Notes: generated by a model not told the origin, from the sequence alone. Positions 43,628 to 52,014 are shown, counted from the first letter of the stretch. The stretch is 64,000 nt of DNA from Paraburkholderia tropica (GCF_914484835.1 NZ_CAJZAR010000090.1:98305-162304); one strand, 5' to 3'. Numbers and translations: made by a program.

Positions 43628-43674
43628 ATGGTCACGCGGACCCGCGCGCTTCATGCCCGCGTGACCATTTTTTT
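43628..43674 (+). terminator. Rho-independent terminator
   Basis: A perfect 12-bp stem (43628-43639 with 43657-43668), a 17-nt loop and seven T. It is oriented for plus-strand transcription from the small gene at 43206. Confidence 0.9.
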
Positions 43675-43724
43675 CGCGCCGCTGCGCCCACGCTCCGCCC
43701 TGCTCGCGGACGGCCCGCTTGTGC

Positions 43725-44102
43725 TCAGCCGCCGCGCAAGGTCGGATCGACGGTCGCGCGCCAGTTCAACGCCTGCGCGCGCTGGTCGTTCAGATACGCC
43801 ACCCACTGATCGCGCGACTGCGCGTCGCCGCTTGCGCCATGCGCCGCGTACTGCTGCGCGAGACCCGCCTGGAAGCTGCAAAAGCGCTCCTGCGGCAGCT
43901 TGCCGTGACGGTTCGCGACATAGGCGTCGTAGACCGCCGAATAGACCGCCTGGGTGTCCGCGCCATAGTCGCGCGCCTCGCCGCCACACATCTGCTGGAG
44001 CGTGGCGAAAGGCGGCGGACTGCTCCACGCGCCCACCAGGCCCGACGAATTGGCGCATCCCGCGACGAGCATCGCCGCACCGATCATCGCAAGTCCACGC
44101 AT
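43725..44102 (-). CDS. Predicted lipoprotein of unknown function
   Basis: A 125-residue protein with a lipoprotein signal peptide: MRGLAMIGAAMLVAGC, lipobox VAGC with the lipidated Cys at 16. The mature part has two more Cys (QMCGGEA and RFCSFQ) that could form a disulfide, and a helical region RDQWVAYLNDQRAQAL. I do not recognise a family. Position +2 after the Cys is Ala, so outer-membrane sorting is likely. The start at 44102 has GGGGAGAA upstream. Confidence 0.72.
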   Translation of the reverse strand: MRGLAMIGAAMLVAGCANSSGLVGAWSSPPPFATLQQMCGGEARDYGADTQAVYSAVYDAYVANRHGKLPQERFCSFQAGLAQQYAAHGASGDAQSRDQWVAYLNDQRAQALNWRATVDPTLRGG

Positions 44103-44389
44103 TGCGTTCTCCCCGAAATCGACTGATTGTTCCAGCGCTCATTGTCGCATCGCGCGGCGCGTGCCACACCCTGGCCGTACGGCTAACGACGCCCTGGCGC
44201 CGTTGGGCAGCCATCGCCGGGAATCGGAAAACATCCACGCAATAGCCGGGCCGCGCGTGCAAAAGCACGTATCATGAGGCTTTCAGCGTCCCGCCTTGCC
44301 GGTCCGCGCGGCACGCCTCGCGCGTCCGAGCGCCGCCACGTGTTTTCGTCCGCCCCTAAGGCCTCTACGGCTGCTTTTTCGTCTTACGC

Positions 44390-45076
44390 ATGATCGACCA
44401 TCTCATCTGCGACTGCGACGGCGTGCTCGTCGACAGCGAAGTCATCGCCGACCACGTACTCTTCGATACGCTCAGCCGCACCTTTCCCGGCGTGGATTTC
44501 CGCGCCGCCGTGGCCTCCGCGTTCGGCCAGCAGACCTCGCGCTTTCTGGCCGACGTCGCCGAGCGCTTCAATCTCACGATGCCCGAGGATTTTCTCGAGA
44601 CGATCGATCACAACTGCGAAGTCGCGATCGCCGAATCGGTGAGCCCGATCAACGGTGTGCGCGACGCGCTGCGCAAGGTCGCGCTGCCCGCCGCCGTGGT
44701 CTCGAACAGCCGCCTCACGCGCGTGCACGCGTCGGTGCGCCGCGCCGGGCTCGACACCCTCTTCGGCGAGCGCATCTTCAGCGCCGAAATGGTCGCGCGC
44801 CCCAAGCCTTATCCCGATGTCTATCTGCATGCGGCCAAAACGCTCGGCGTGGAGCCGGCGCGCTGTCTCGTCGTCGAGGACAGCCTCTCGGGCCTGAACG
44901 CCGCGCGCGCGGCGGGCATGAAGACCATCGCGTTCGTCGGCGCGAGCCATATCCCGTCGGGCTATGCCGACGTGCTGCGCGAGATGGGCATCACGCGCAT
45001 CATGGAACACATGGACGAGTTGCCCGCGCTCGTCGAAGCGGGCGTGCGCGGCGAGTTCGGCGACGTGCAGTCGTAA
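44390..45076 (+). CDS. HAD-superfamily phosphatase, subfamily IA
   Basis: A 228-residue haloacid-dehalogenase phosphatase. Motif I is CDCDGVLVDSE (nucleophile and acid Asp), motif II VVSNSR, motif III K in ARPKPYPDVYLHAAK, and motif IV VVEDSLSGLNAA. The alpha-helical cap after motif I (subclass C1) is like that of YieH, phosphoglycolate phosphatase and beta-phosphoglucomutase. DGVLVDSE and EDSLSGL are close to the YieH/YfbT 6-phosphogluconate or sugar phosphatase group. The substrate cannot be told from sequence. Confidence 0.9.
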   Translation: MIDHLICDCDGVLVDSEVIADHVLFDTLSRTFPGVDFRAAVASAFGQQTSRFLADVAERFNLTMPEDFLETIDHNCEVAIAESVSPINGVRDALRKVALPAAVVSNSRLTRVHASVRRAGLDTLFGERIFSAEMVARPKPYPDVYLHAAKTLGVEPARCLVVEDSLSGLNAARAAGMKTIAFVGASHIPSGYADVLREMGITRIMEHMDELPALVEAGVRGEFGDVQS

Positions 45077-45101
45077 CGCGATCCGTCGACAAAAGCCGAT
45101 A

Positions 45102-45142
45102 AAAAAACGGCGCGTGAACCGCAAGGCTCACGCGCCGTTTGC
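45102..45142. terminator. Terminator between the HAD phosphatase and ribB
   Basis: A 13-bp stem (45105-45117 with 45128-45140). On the minus strand it is followed by a run of seven T, so it ends the ribB transcript well. On the plus strand only three T follow, so it probably serves that strand weakly. Confidence 0.8.
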
Positions 45143-45209
45143 ATTTCGGGGCCGGTCACGCAGGACCGGCCGCCTGGTCACGAATCGCGCGATTCGCGAG
45201 AGCCGCGCC

Positions 45210-45935
45210 TTACACCAGCTCGGCGCTGCGCTCGCGCGCCACGGCGAGCGAGGCGCGGAATGCCGCCAGCTCGGCGATCGTCAGCATCGGCAAGTTGTGC
45301 AGCTTCGCGAAGTCGTCGACTTGCTGGCCGCGCGCCATCGTGCCGTCCGGGTTCATCAGCTCGCACAGCACGCCCGCGGGTTCCAGACCGGCGAGCGCCG
45401 CCAGGTCGACGGTGCCTTCGGTGTGGCCGCGGCGCGCGAGCACGCCGCCCGGCTGCGCGCGCAGCGGGAACACGTGGCCGGGACTCACGATATCGGCGGG
45501 CTTCGCGTTGGCGGCGATCGCCGCGCGGATCGTCGTCACGCGGTCGGCGGCCGACACGCCCGTGCTCACGCCCTCGCGCGCCTCGATCGAGACGGTGAAG
45601 GCGGTGCGGTTGCGGCTCTCGTTGCGCGCGACCATCGGCGGCAACTCGAGCGCGCGCACTTTCTCGTCGGAGAGGCACAGGCAGACGATGCCGCTGCATT
45701 CGCGGATGAACAGCGCCATCGTCTCGTTGGTCAGGTTCTCGGCGGCGCAGACGAGATCGGCTTCGTCCTCGCGGTCGTGATCGTCCTGAAGGACGACGGG
45801 ACGGCCTTCGCGCATGGCCTGCAGCGCGGCGGCGATGCGCGGCGGCACCGGCTCGGTGTCGAGCAAGGGAAGATCGGCGATGGCGTCGAGCGGCTGCTCG
45901 ACCGGGGTGTTGCGGCTGAAAGACGTAAAGGACAT
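45210..45935 (-). CDS. ribB: 3,4-dihydroxy-2-butanone-4-phosphate synthase
   Basis: Makes the four-carbon unit of riboflavin from ribulose-5-phosphate, with Mg2+. The 241-residue protein has VVLQDDHDREDEADLVCAAE (metal and substrate acidic residues), FIRECSGIVCLCLSDEKV, GVSTGVSAADRVTTIRAA and GHVFPLRAQPGGVLARRGHTEG, all DHBP synthase signatures. No GTP cyclohydrolase II domain follows, so it is single-function RibB. Start at 45935 with GAGGAG eight bases upstream. It is controlled by the FMN riboswitch in its leader, so riboflavin synthesis is fed back by FMN. Confidence 0.96.
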   Translation of the reverse strand: MSFTSFSRNTPVEQPLDAIADLPLLDTEPVPPRIAAALQAMREGRPVVLQDDHDREDEADLVCAAENLTNETMALFIRECSGIVCLCLSDEKVRALELPPMVARNESRNRTAFTVSIEAREGVSTGVSAADRVTTIRAAIAANAKPADIVSPGHVFPLRAQPGGVLARRGHTEGTVDLAALAGLEPAGVLCELMNPDGTMARGQQVDDFAKLHNLPMLTIAELAAFRASLAVARERSAELV

Positions 45936-45936
45936 G

Positions 45937-45975
45937 TGAAACGCTCCTCGCAAGAGTTGGGCGAAAAACGTTTCA
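45937..45975 (-). promoter_or_regulatory. Hairpin flanking the ribB ribosome binding site
   Basis: TGAAACG (45969-45975 arm on the minus strand) pairs with CGTTTCA (45937-45943), seven base pairs. The ribB Shine-Dalgarno GAGGAG (45944-45949) lies in the loop directly against the stem and the start codon follows immediately. It could be the expression platform by which the riboswitch controls translation. Confidence 0.45.
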
Positions 45976-46108
45976 GGGCATTGCAAACAGACAGGAATCC
46001 CCGGCACGCGGAGGCTCGCGAGCGCGACGCGGCGCTCCCGGCACGACGCCGGACGACGCCACGCGCACGCAGGCTGGACGCCGCGGCGGATGGGCAAACA
46101 TGACCATC

Positions 46109-46281
46109 TGCACATCTTCTCTCATCCGGACTATGACCGTCGGCTCTGGCTTCGCACCAGATCTGCTGACCCTGCGCGCGGGAAAAAACAACGCGCGCAG
46201 GCGCTCGCGGGCTCGCTGGCTGGCCTTGCGGCGCGGCCGGCATACCGCCGGTGGGGAATTGCACCCCGCCCTGAAGACGCA
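46109..46281 (-). promoter_or_regulatory. FMN riboswitch (RFN element)
   Basis: The minus strand carries the conserved RFN blocks in order: TTCAGGGCGGGGTG, then AATTCCCCACCGGCGGT, a variable stem of GC-rich arms, GTCAGCAGATCTGGTG, AGCCAGAGCCGACGGTC, ATAGTCCGGATGAGAGAAG. The closing P1 helix pairs GTCTTC with GAAGAT. It lies about 175 bases upstream of ribB in the same orientation. FMN binding should lower ribB expression. The segment between aptamer and start holds the SD hairpin. Confidence 0.96.
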
Positions 46282-46430
46282 CTGATTACCGGTTGAACCG
46301 GAGAACGGAGCATACCGCGTCGCGCCTGATCGTGCAGCGCGGTAAAGATCCACTAGACAAGGCGGACAAACGGCGGCGCACGCGTCGTGTGCGCCGCCTC
46401 ATCGCGAGAATTCCGAAGGAATCCGCGGGC
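46282..46430. other. Region upstream of the FMN riboswitch
   Basis: About 150 bp that must hold the ribB promoter. The palindrome CCGGTTGAACCGG at 46289-46301 lies at its start; no clear -10/-35 pair was recognised. The XRE-cupin gene ends at 46431. Confidence 0.3.
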
Positions 46431-47255
46431 TCAGAGCGGCTGCGGCGCGGCTTGCGGCACGTCCCAGCGCGGCGGCGTCTCGGCGTTGCGCGTCACGCGG
46501 AACACGCGCGCCTCGGTGTCGCCGGGATTGCGCAGGCTGTGCGGCTGGTCGGCGTCGAACACGATGGCGTCACCGGTCGCGAGCAACTGGCGACGGTCGT
46601 GCACGCTCACTTCGAGCGTGCCCTCGCTGACCACGAGGTTCACCGTCGTGCCCGGCGCGCGGCGCGTGCCCGGCTCGGTGTGCAGCGGCGCGATGCGCAG
46701 TTCGTGAAACTCGGCGGCGGCGGGCTCGTCCTCGGGATAGAGGGCGCGCGCCGAATAGCGGCCGTCGGCGCTCACGCGGCGCGGCGCGCGGTCGGCGGGC
46801 AGATGCTCGAAACCGTTGACCGCATGCCGCCGCAGAAACGCCGACACCGACACCTTGAGCGCCGCCGCGACCTTGCAGAGCACCTTGATCGACGGCACGC
46901 TGCGCGCCGACTCCACCTGGGCGAGCATCGCGCGCGACACGCCCGAGGCGCGCGCCAGCGCATCGAGCGAAAGCTGACGCTCGGCGCGCAGACGCGCGAG
47001 GTTCACGCCGACCAGATGTTCGAGCGCGTCGAACGCGTTGGCGGCGCTGTCGTGCGCCTCGGTTTGCGCCGTAGCTTGCGCAACCTGCGCGGCGTTGAAC
47101 GCCGAACGTTCGTCGATGCCGCGAACGATTCCTTCGTGATCCGAAACAGTGTCGATGTCGACGGCGAGATCGTCGTCGCGGCGATGCGCCGTACCGCGAT
47201 GTGCGGCCGGACGATCGGCCTGCGCGTGGCTCACGAGCGCGAGCGGTGAATGCAT
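46431..47255 (-). CDS. XRE-family regulator with C-terminal cupin domain
   Basis: A 274-residue transcription factor. Residues 1-77 are a charged, Asp/Ala-rich N-terminal extension. The Cro/C1-type HTH spans about 82-135 (LARLRAERQLSLDALARASGVSRAMLAQVESARSVPSI in parts). A small cupin-2 domain (about 190-262) has LHTEPGTRRAPGTTVNLVVSEGTLEV and LATGDAIVFDADQPHSLRNPGD, including the cupin His. Such regulators (PuuR/SutR type) sense small metabolites and usually repress nearby genes. The target is not evident. A CTGATATCAG palindrome lies about 100 bp upstream of the start. Confidence 0.88.
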   Translation of the reverse strand: MHSPLALVSHAQADRPAAHRGTAHRRDDDLAVDIDTVSDHEGIVRGIDERSAFNAAQVAQATAQTEAHDSAANAFDALEHLVGVNLARLRAERQLSLDALARASGVSRAMLAQVESARSVPSIKVLCKVAAALKVSVSAFLRRHAVNGFEHLPADRAPRRVSADGRYSARALYPEDEPAAAEFHELRIAPLHTEPGTRRAPGTTVNLVVSEGTLEVSVHDRRQLLATGDAIVFDADQPHSLRNPGDTEARVFRVTRNAETPPRWDVPQAAPQPL

Positions 47256-47351
47256 GGCAGCCTCCCAGACGCGCCGCGAACCGGCGCAAGTGCTTGAATG
47301 GAGGCAAGACTAGCATCGCGCCCCGCCGCGCCCAACGAAGTTATCTTCACA

Positions 47352-47361
47352 CTGATATCAG
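47352..47361. promoter_or_regulatory. Palindrome upstream of the XRE-cupin gene
   Basis: CTGATATCAG, a perfect 10-bp palindrome in a short AT-richer stretch 97 bp upstream of the regulator start. It may be an autoregulatory operator; unproven. Confidence 0.3.
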
Positions 47362-47440
47362 CATTGCAGAGCGCGTTTTCGGGAATGCTTGTGCGCGGGA
47401 GCGATATGTCCAGACTGTGCGCTCAAGTCGCGATACGGGC

Positions 47441-47491
47441 GACCTGAGCGACCTGAGCGACGTAAGCGACGTAAGCGAACCAAGCGCGACG
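47441..47491. repeat. Degenerate 9-bp tandem repeat
   Basis: Five units of nine bases: GACCTGAGC twice, GACGTAAGC twice, GAACCAAGC, and then a more diverged sixth (GCGACGTCAGC). It lies between the XRE-cupin start and the end of the MFS gene. A short minisatellite of this type can vary by slippage. Confidence 0.75.
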
Positions 47492-47505
47492 TCAGCGATA
47501 CGCGA

Positions 47506-48696
47506 TCAGCAAGCGTCCTGCCCAACCGCCACGCGCGCCGACGACACACCGGTCTCGCGCGCATCGAGCCGCGACGCCAGCCAGGTCAGCGCGAGCGCCG
47601 CGATCGAGACGGCGGCGGCCACCCACGGCAGCGCGTCGAGCGCGAGGCCGCGCGTGATGACGAGGCCGCCGAGCCACGCGCCCATCGCATTGCCCACGTT
47701 GAAGGCGCCGATGTTCAGCGTCGAGGCCAGGTTGGGCGCGGCGGCGGCCTTCGCCACCACGCGCATCTGCAGCGGCGGCACGGTCGCGAACGCCGCAATG
47801 CCCCAGACGAACACCGTGATCGCCGCCGGAATCTCCGCGTGGCTCGTCTTTGTGAAGATCGCCATGACCACGGCGAGCGCGACCAGAATGCCCATCAGCG
47901 AGGGCATCAGCGCGCGGTCCGCCAGCTTGCCGCCGAGCATGTTGCCGAGCGTGAGGCCCACGCCGAACAGCACGAGCATCAGCGTCACGCCGTGCGGCGA
48001 GAAACCGCTCACCTGCTCCAGAATCGGCGCGATGTAGGTGAACACGACGAACACGCCGCCGAAGCCCAGCACCGTCATGCCGAGCGCGATCCACACCTGC
48101 GGGTCGCGCAGCACGCGCACTTCGTGGCCGAGTCCGGCGGGCGCGTGATCGTGCAGATTGGGCACGAGCGCGGTCACGCCGATCAGCGAAATCACGCCGA
48201 ATCCGCTGACGATCCAGAACGCCACGCGCCAGCCGAACTGCTGGCCGATCGCGGTGCCGAACGGCACGCCGAGCACGGTCGCGAGCGTGAGGCCCGTGAA
48301 CATCATCGCGATGGCGCTGGCGCGCTTTTCCTGCGGCACGAGCGAGGCCGCGACCACGGCGCCGATGCCGAAGAACGAGCCGTGCGCAAACGAAGCGACG
48401 ACGCGCGCGACCATCAGCAGCGAATAGTTGTCGGCGACCGCGCACATCACGTTGCCGACGATGAACACGCCCATCAGCAATTGCAGCGCGAGCTTGCGCG
48501 GCATGCGGCTGGTGAGCACGGCGAGCAGCGGCGCGCCCACGGCGACGCCGAGCGCATAACCGGTGACGAGCAGGCCCGCGGCGGGAATCGTCACGCCGAG
48601 ATCGCGCGCGACGTCGGGCAGCAAGCCCATGATCAGGAACTCGGTGGTGCCGATGGCGAAGGCGCTGATCGCCAGCGCGAGCAAGGGAATAGGCAT
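47506..48696 (-). CDS. MFS efflux transporter (AraJ/YdhP-like, DHA1 family)
   Basis: A 396-residue, 12-TM inner-membrane drug:H+ antiporter-like protein. IGTTEFLIMGLLPDVARDLGV in TM1 is the signature of the DHA1 AraJ/YdhP/PmrB group. GAPLLAVLTSRMPRK is motif A, ARVVASFAHGSFFGIGA TM4, and GVPFGTAIGQQFGWRVAFW motif C. The substrate is unknown. It is preceded by a VOC-family gene on the same strand (81 bp gap), and a LysR regulator is divergent from that. Start at 48696 with GGAG upstream; the open frame continues upstream but overlaps the VOC gene. Confidence 0.9.
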   Translation of the reverse strand: MPIPLLALAISAFAIGTTEFLIMGLLPDVARDLGVTIPAAGLLVTGYALGVAVGAPLLAVLTSRMPRKLALQLLMGVFIVGNVMCAVADNYSLLMVARVVASFAHGSFFGIGAVVAASLVPQEKRASAIAMMFTGLTLATVLGVPFGTAIGQQFGWRVAFWIVSGFGVISLIGVTALVPNLHDHAPAGLGHEVRVLRDPQVWIALGMTVLGFGGVFVVFTYIAPILEQVSGFSPHGVTLMLVLFGVGLTLGNMLGGKLADRALMPSLMGILVALAVVMAIFTKTSHAEIPAAITVFVWGIAAFATVPPLQMRVVAKAAAAPNLASTLNIGAFNVGNAMGAWLGGLVITRGLALDALPWVAAAVSIAALALTWLASRLDARETGVSSARVAVGQDAC

Positions 48697-48776
48697 CGAA
48701 ATCTCCAAATGACAGCCTGGGTGCTGCGTTGTGTGTGCTGGTGCGTTTGCGTGTCTGCGTTTGCGTGCGTTGCGAT

Positions 48777-49172
48777 TCAGGCCGCGCCGTCCGACGCGGT
48801 CACGAACTCCACGACCACGCCCGGCGCGAGCGCGACGAACGCCTGGCGCTCGCCGCTCAGTGGCACGTCGGCGAGCTGGTACGGCACGCCGTGCGTCTGA
48901 AACCGCGCGAGCAGCGCGTGCCATTCGTCGCCGGGCGCGACGCGCAGCGCGAAATGATCGAGACGCGGCGCCGTGCGCATGGCCGCCGAGGCGCGCTGCG
49001 CGGGTACGGTCGCCTCGACCAGATGGATCACCGCGCGGCCCTGCGCGTAGAGCCAGTGCCCATCGACGGAAAACGGCGGGCGCGGCCCGTCCTCCAGCCC
49101 CGCGATCTCGCAGAAGAAGCGGCGCGCGCCGTCCAGATCGGGCGTGACGAGCGTGACGTGATCGAGTTGCAT
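48777..49172 (-). CDS. VOC-family (glyoxalase/bleomycin resistance-like) protein
   Basis: A 131-residue two-module VOC protein: MQLDHVTLVTPDLDGARRFFCEIAGLEDG opens the first beta-alpha-beta-beta-beta unit and LDHFALRVAPGDEWHALLARFQTHGV the second. The metal positions H4, a middle His (HLVE with E in VIHLVEA), H in LDHFAL and the final E (VEFV) fit a dioxygenase, glyoxalase or antibiotic-binding role. The substrate is unknown. It is the first gene of a likely VOC-MFS operon and is divergent from a LysR regulator. Confidence 0.88.
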   Translation of the reverse strand: MQLDHVTLVTPDLDGARRFFCEIAGLEDGPRPPFSVDGHWLYAQGRAVIHLVEATVPAQRASAAMRTAPRLDHFALRVAPGDEWHALLARFQTHGVPYQLADVPLSGERQAFVALAPGVVVEFVTASDGAA

Positions 49173-49283
49173 GGCGGCGTCCTTGCGTTCGTGAAGCGCG
49201 GCGCGAACTCTCAACCGCAGCGCGAAATTCTGAAAACAGGCGCATTGTCCGGCTTCGGCGCAGACTTGATAATTGGCGTAGCA

Positions 49284-49300
49284 TTTGAAGGATTTTCAAA
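49284..49300. promoter_or_regulatory. Likely LysR-type regulator binding site
   Basis: TTTGAA-N5-TTCAAA, a perfect 17-bp dyad that contains the T-N11-A pattern of LysR boxes. It lies about 110 bp upstream of the VOC gene and about 55 bp upstream of the LysR gene, in the divergent promoter region. Confidence 0.5.
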
Positions 49301-49353
49301 CGCGGTCTAATAATCGTCGCGGCGATCCGCCCGGCAATCCTCCTGGTATCGAC

Positions 49354-50391
49354 ATGGACAATCTCGGCGACGTGCGCCTCTTCGTGGAAGCCGCGCGGCT
49401 CGGCAGCCTGTCGGCGGCAGGCCGCAAGCTCGGTCTCACGCCGGCGGCGGCCAGCGCCCGCCTCGCGCGGCTCGAAGCGGAGCTGCACGCGCGCCTGTTC
49501 GACCGCACCACGCGCCAGCTGCGTCTGACCGACGAAGGCCGCGCCTATCTCACCTGTAGCGAACACGCGCTGCGCTCGCTCGACGACGCCAAGGCCGCGC
49601 TCCAGGAGGGCCAGAACGCGGTGCGCGGCAAGGTGCGCATTTCGGCGACCTCGGATTTCGGGCGCAATCTGCTGATGAAGTGGCTCGACGAATTCCGCGC
49701 GCGCTATCCCGACGTGCGTTTCGCGCTCACGCTGACCGACTCGATCTCGAATCTCGTGCTCGAAGACATCGATCTGGCGATCCGCTTCGGCACGCCGCAG
49801 GACAGTTCGCTGGTCGCGCGGCGGCTCGCCCCGAACCCGCGCGTGCTGTGCGCCGCGCCCAAGTACCTCGCCCAGCACGGCGAGCCGCGCGAGCCCGCCG
49901 ATCTGGCCCGCTTCGATTGCATCGTGATCGGCTCGCCCGCGGGCCCCGTCAACGAGTGGCGATTCACGCGAGGCAACGAGTCGCAGACCTACGTCGTGCC
50001 GCTGGAGAACGCGCTGGAAAGCTCCGACGGCGAGGCCGTGCGCCAGTGGACGCTGTGCGGCTACGGTTTATCGGTGAAATCGATCTGGGACGTGGCCGAC
50101 GACCTGCGCGCCGGGCGGCTCAAGATCGTCATGCCGGACTGGCGTTACGCCGAGCAGCCCGTGCACGCGCTCTATCACCGCAACCGCTATCTGGCGCCGC
50201 GCGTGCGCGCGCTGCTGGAGTTCCTGACCGAGCGTTTCGCGCAGGCCGCGCACGAGCTGAACGCGCTCGCGCCGTGCACCGATCCCGAGCCGCCGCGCCC
50301 CGCGCGACGCGCCCGGAACGGCGCGAACGCCTTGAAGCAAAAGGCTATAATGTCGGATTACGCTGAAAGCGATCCGCGGCCGCCGGGCTGA
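49354..50391 (+). CDS. LysR-family transcriptional regulator
   Basis: A 345-residue regulator. The N-terminal winged HTH (1-60) has MDNLGDVRLFVEAARLGSLSAAGRKLGLTPAAASARLARLE; the LysR substrate-binding domain follows (about 88-300), with GKVRISATSDFGRNLLMKWL and a DIAIRFG-like DIDLAIRFGTPQDSSLVARRL segment. This is the group of AaeR/PA2877-like regulators. The final 45 residues are Pro/Arg-rich and probably not part of the domain. It is divergent from the VOC-MFS operon, the most likely target. A good -10 for miaB lies inside its 3' end. Confidence 0.9.
   Translation: MDNLGDVRLFVEAARLGSLSAAGRKLGLTPAAASARLARLEAELHARLFDRTTRQLRLTDEGRAYLTCSEHALRSLDDAKAALQEGQNAVRGKVRISATSDFGRNLLMKWLDEFRARYPDVRFALTLTDSISNLVLEDIDLAIRFGTPQDSSLVARRLAPNPRVLCAAPKYLAQHGEPREPADLARFDCIVIGSPAGPVNEWRFTRGNESQTYVVPLENALESSDGEAVRQWTLCGYGLSVKSIWDVADDLRAGRLKIVMPDWRYAEQPVHALYHRNRYLAPRVRALLEFLTERFAQAAHELNALAPCTDPEPPRPARRARNGANALKQKAIMSDYAESDPRPPG
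50346..50351 (+). promoter_or_regulatory. -10 box candidate for miaB
   Basis: TATAAT, a consensus -10, at 50346-50351, inside the last 45 bases of the LysR gene and about 290 bp upstream of miaB. The -35 region 17 bp upstream (GCGAAC) is poor. In so GC-rich a genome a perfect TATAAT is notable. Confidence 0.4.
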
Positions 50392-50640
50392 CGCGCATCG
50401 TCATCGTTCATGGCGGTGTCGATGTGCTTTCCTCTCCGGCGAAGACCAGAAAAGCAGCACTGAAGCAACACTGCAGCAGCACCATGCGCGCGGAGCGCCC
50501 CACCGGACAGCCAGGCAGACGCGGCCAACGCGGCCCGGCCACCCGTTTCAGCCCTCATTATTTTCACCGTAGTCCTGAAGTGCACGCGTGCATCAAGCGG
50601 ACGACGCCCCCAGGTGAACCACTGCGAACGGCGAACCCCG

Positions 50641-52014
50641 ATGACCAAGAAAGTTTATGTAAAGACCTATGGCTGCCAGATGAACGAGTACGACTCCGAC
50701 AAGATGGTCGACGTACTCGGCGCCGCTGAAGGACTCGTGAAGACCGACACGCCCGAAGACGCGGACGTGATTCTGTTCAACACCTGCTCGGTGCGCGAAA
50801 AGGCGCAGGAGAAAGTCTTCTCCGAGCTCGGCCGCGTGCGCGAACTGAAGGAAGCGAACCCGAACCTGCTGATCGGCGTGGGCGGCTGCGTGGCGAGCCA
50901 GGAAGGCGCGGCCATCGTGCAGCGCGCGCCGTATGTGGATCTGGTGTTCGGTCCGCAGACGCTGCACCGCCTGCCGCAGATGATCGACGCGCGCCGCGCC
51001 TCGGGCCGCGCGCAGGTCGACATCACCTTCCCCGAAATCGAGAAGTTCGACCATCTGCCGCCCGCGCGCGTGGAAGGCCCGAGCGCGTTCGTCTCGATCA
51101 TGGAAGGCTGCTCGAAATATTGCAGCTACTGCGTCGTGCCCTACACGCGCGGCGACGAAGTCTCGCGCCCGCTCGACGACGTGCTCACCGAAGTCGCCGG
51201 TCTCGCCGACCAGGGCGTGCGTGAAGTCACGCTGCTCGGCCAGAACGTCAACGCGTATCGCGGCCAGCTCACGCAAGGCGCGACCGAAATCGCCGACTTC
51301 GCCACGCTGATCGAATACGTCGCCGACATTCCGGGCATCGAGCGCATCCGCTACACGACCTCGCATCCGAAGGAATTCACGCAGCGCCTGATCGACACCT
51401 ACGCGAAGGTGCCGAAGCTCGTGAGCCACCTGCACCTGCCCGTGCAGCACGGCTCCGACCGCGTGCTGATGGCGATGAAGCGCGGCTACACCGTGCTCGA
51501 ATACAAGTCGGTGATCCGCAAGCTGCGCGCGATCCGCCCCGACCTCTCGCTCTCGACCGACATCATCGTCGGCTTCCCGGGCGAGACCGAGGAAGATTTC
51601 GAGAAGACCATGAAGCTCGTCGAAGAGATGAGCTACGACACGAGCTTCTCGTTCATCTACAGCCCGCGTCCGGGCACGCCCGCCGCGAACCTCGAAGACG
51701 ACACGCCGCGCGAAGTGAAGCTCAAGCGTCTGCAACATCTGCAGGCGACAATCGAAGAAAACGTCCAGCGCATCAGCCAGTCGATGGTCGGCCGGGTCGA
51801 GCGCATTCTGGTCGAAGGTCCGTCGCGCAAGGACCCGAGCGAACTGTCGGGCCGCACGGAAAACAACCGCGTGGTGAATTTCCCGGCGCCGCTCGCCTCG
51901 CACGCGCGCCTGACCGGCCAGATGATCGACGTGAAGATCAACCACGCGTACCCGCATTCGCTGCGCGGCGAGCTCGTGCTCGCGCACGAGGGCAATTCGG
52001 CGCTGTCGCACTAG
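50641..52014 (+). CDS. miaB: tRNA-2-methylthio-N6-dimethylallyladenosine synthase
   Basis: Radical-SAM methylthiotransferase that adds the ms2 group to i6A37 of UNN-decoding tRNAs. The 457-residue protein has the UPF0004 domain with cluster ligands C12, C49 and C83, the radical SAM motif with C157, C161 and C164 (GCSKYCSYCVVPYTRG), and a C-terminal TRAM domain (about 385-450). KKVYVKTYGCQMNEYDS is the canonical MiaB start. The start at 50641 avoids nine upstream codons with no match. It heads the miaB-phoH-ybeY group. Confidence 0.97.
   Translation: MTKKVYVKTYGCQMNEYDSDKMVDVLGAAEGLVKTDTPEDADVILFNTCSVREKAQEKVFSELGRVRELKEANPNLLIGVGGCVASQEGAAIVQRAPYVDLVFGPQTLHRLPQMIDARRASGRAQVDITFPEIEKFDHLPPARVEGPSAFVSIMEGCSKYCSYCVVPYTRGDEVSRPLDDVLTEVAGLADQGVREVTLLGQNVNAYRGQLTQGATEIADFATLIEYVADIPGIERIRYTTSHPKEFTQRLIDTYAKVPKLVSHLHLPVQHGSDRVLMAMKRGYTVLEYKSVIRKLRAIRPDLSLSTDIIVGFPGETEEDFEKTMKLVEEMSYDTSFSFIYSPRPGTPAANLEDDTPREVKLKRLQHLQATIEENVQRISQSMVGRVERILVEGPSRKDPSELSGRTENNRVVNFPAPLASHARLTGQMIDVKINHAYPHSLRGELVLAHEGNSALSH

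Noticed and set aside
47441..47491. CRISPR array
   Set aside because: Units are 9 bp, contiguous and degenerate, with no spacers and no cas genes.
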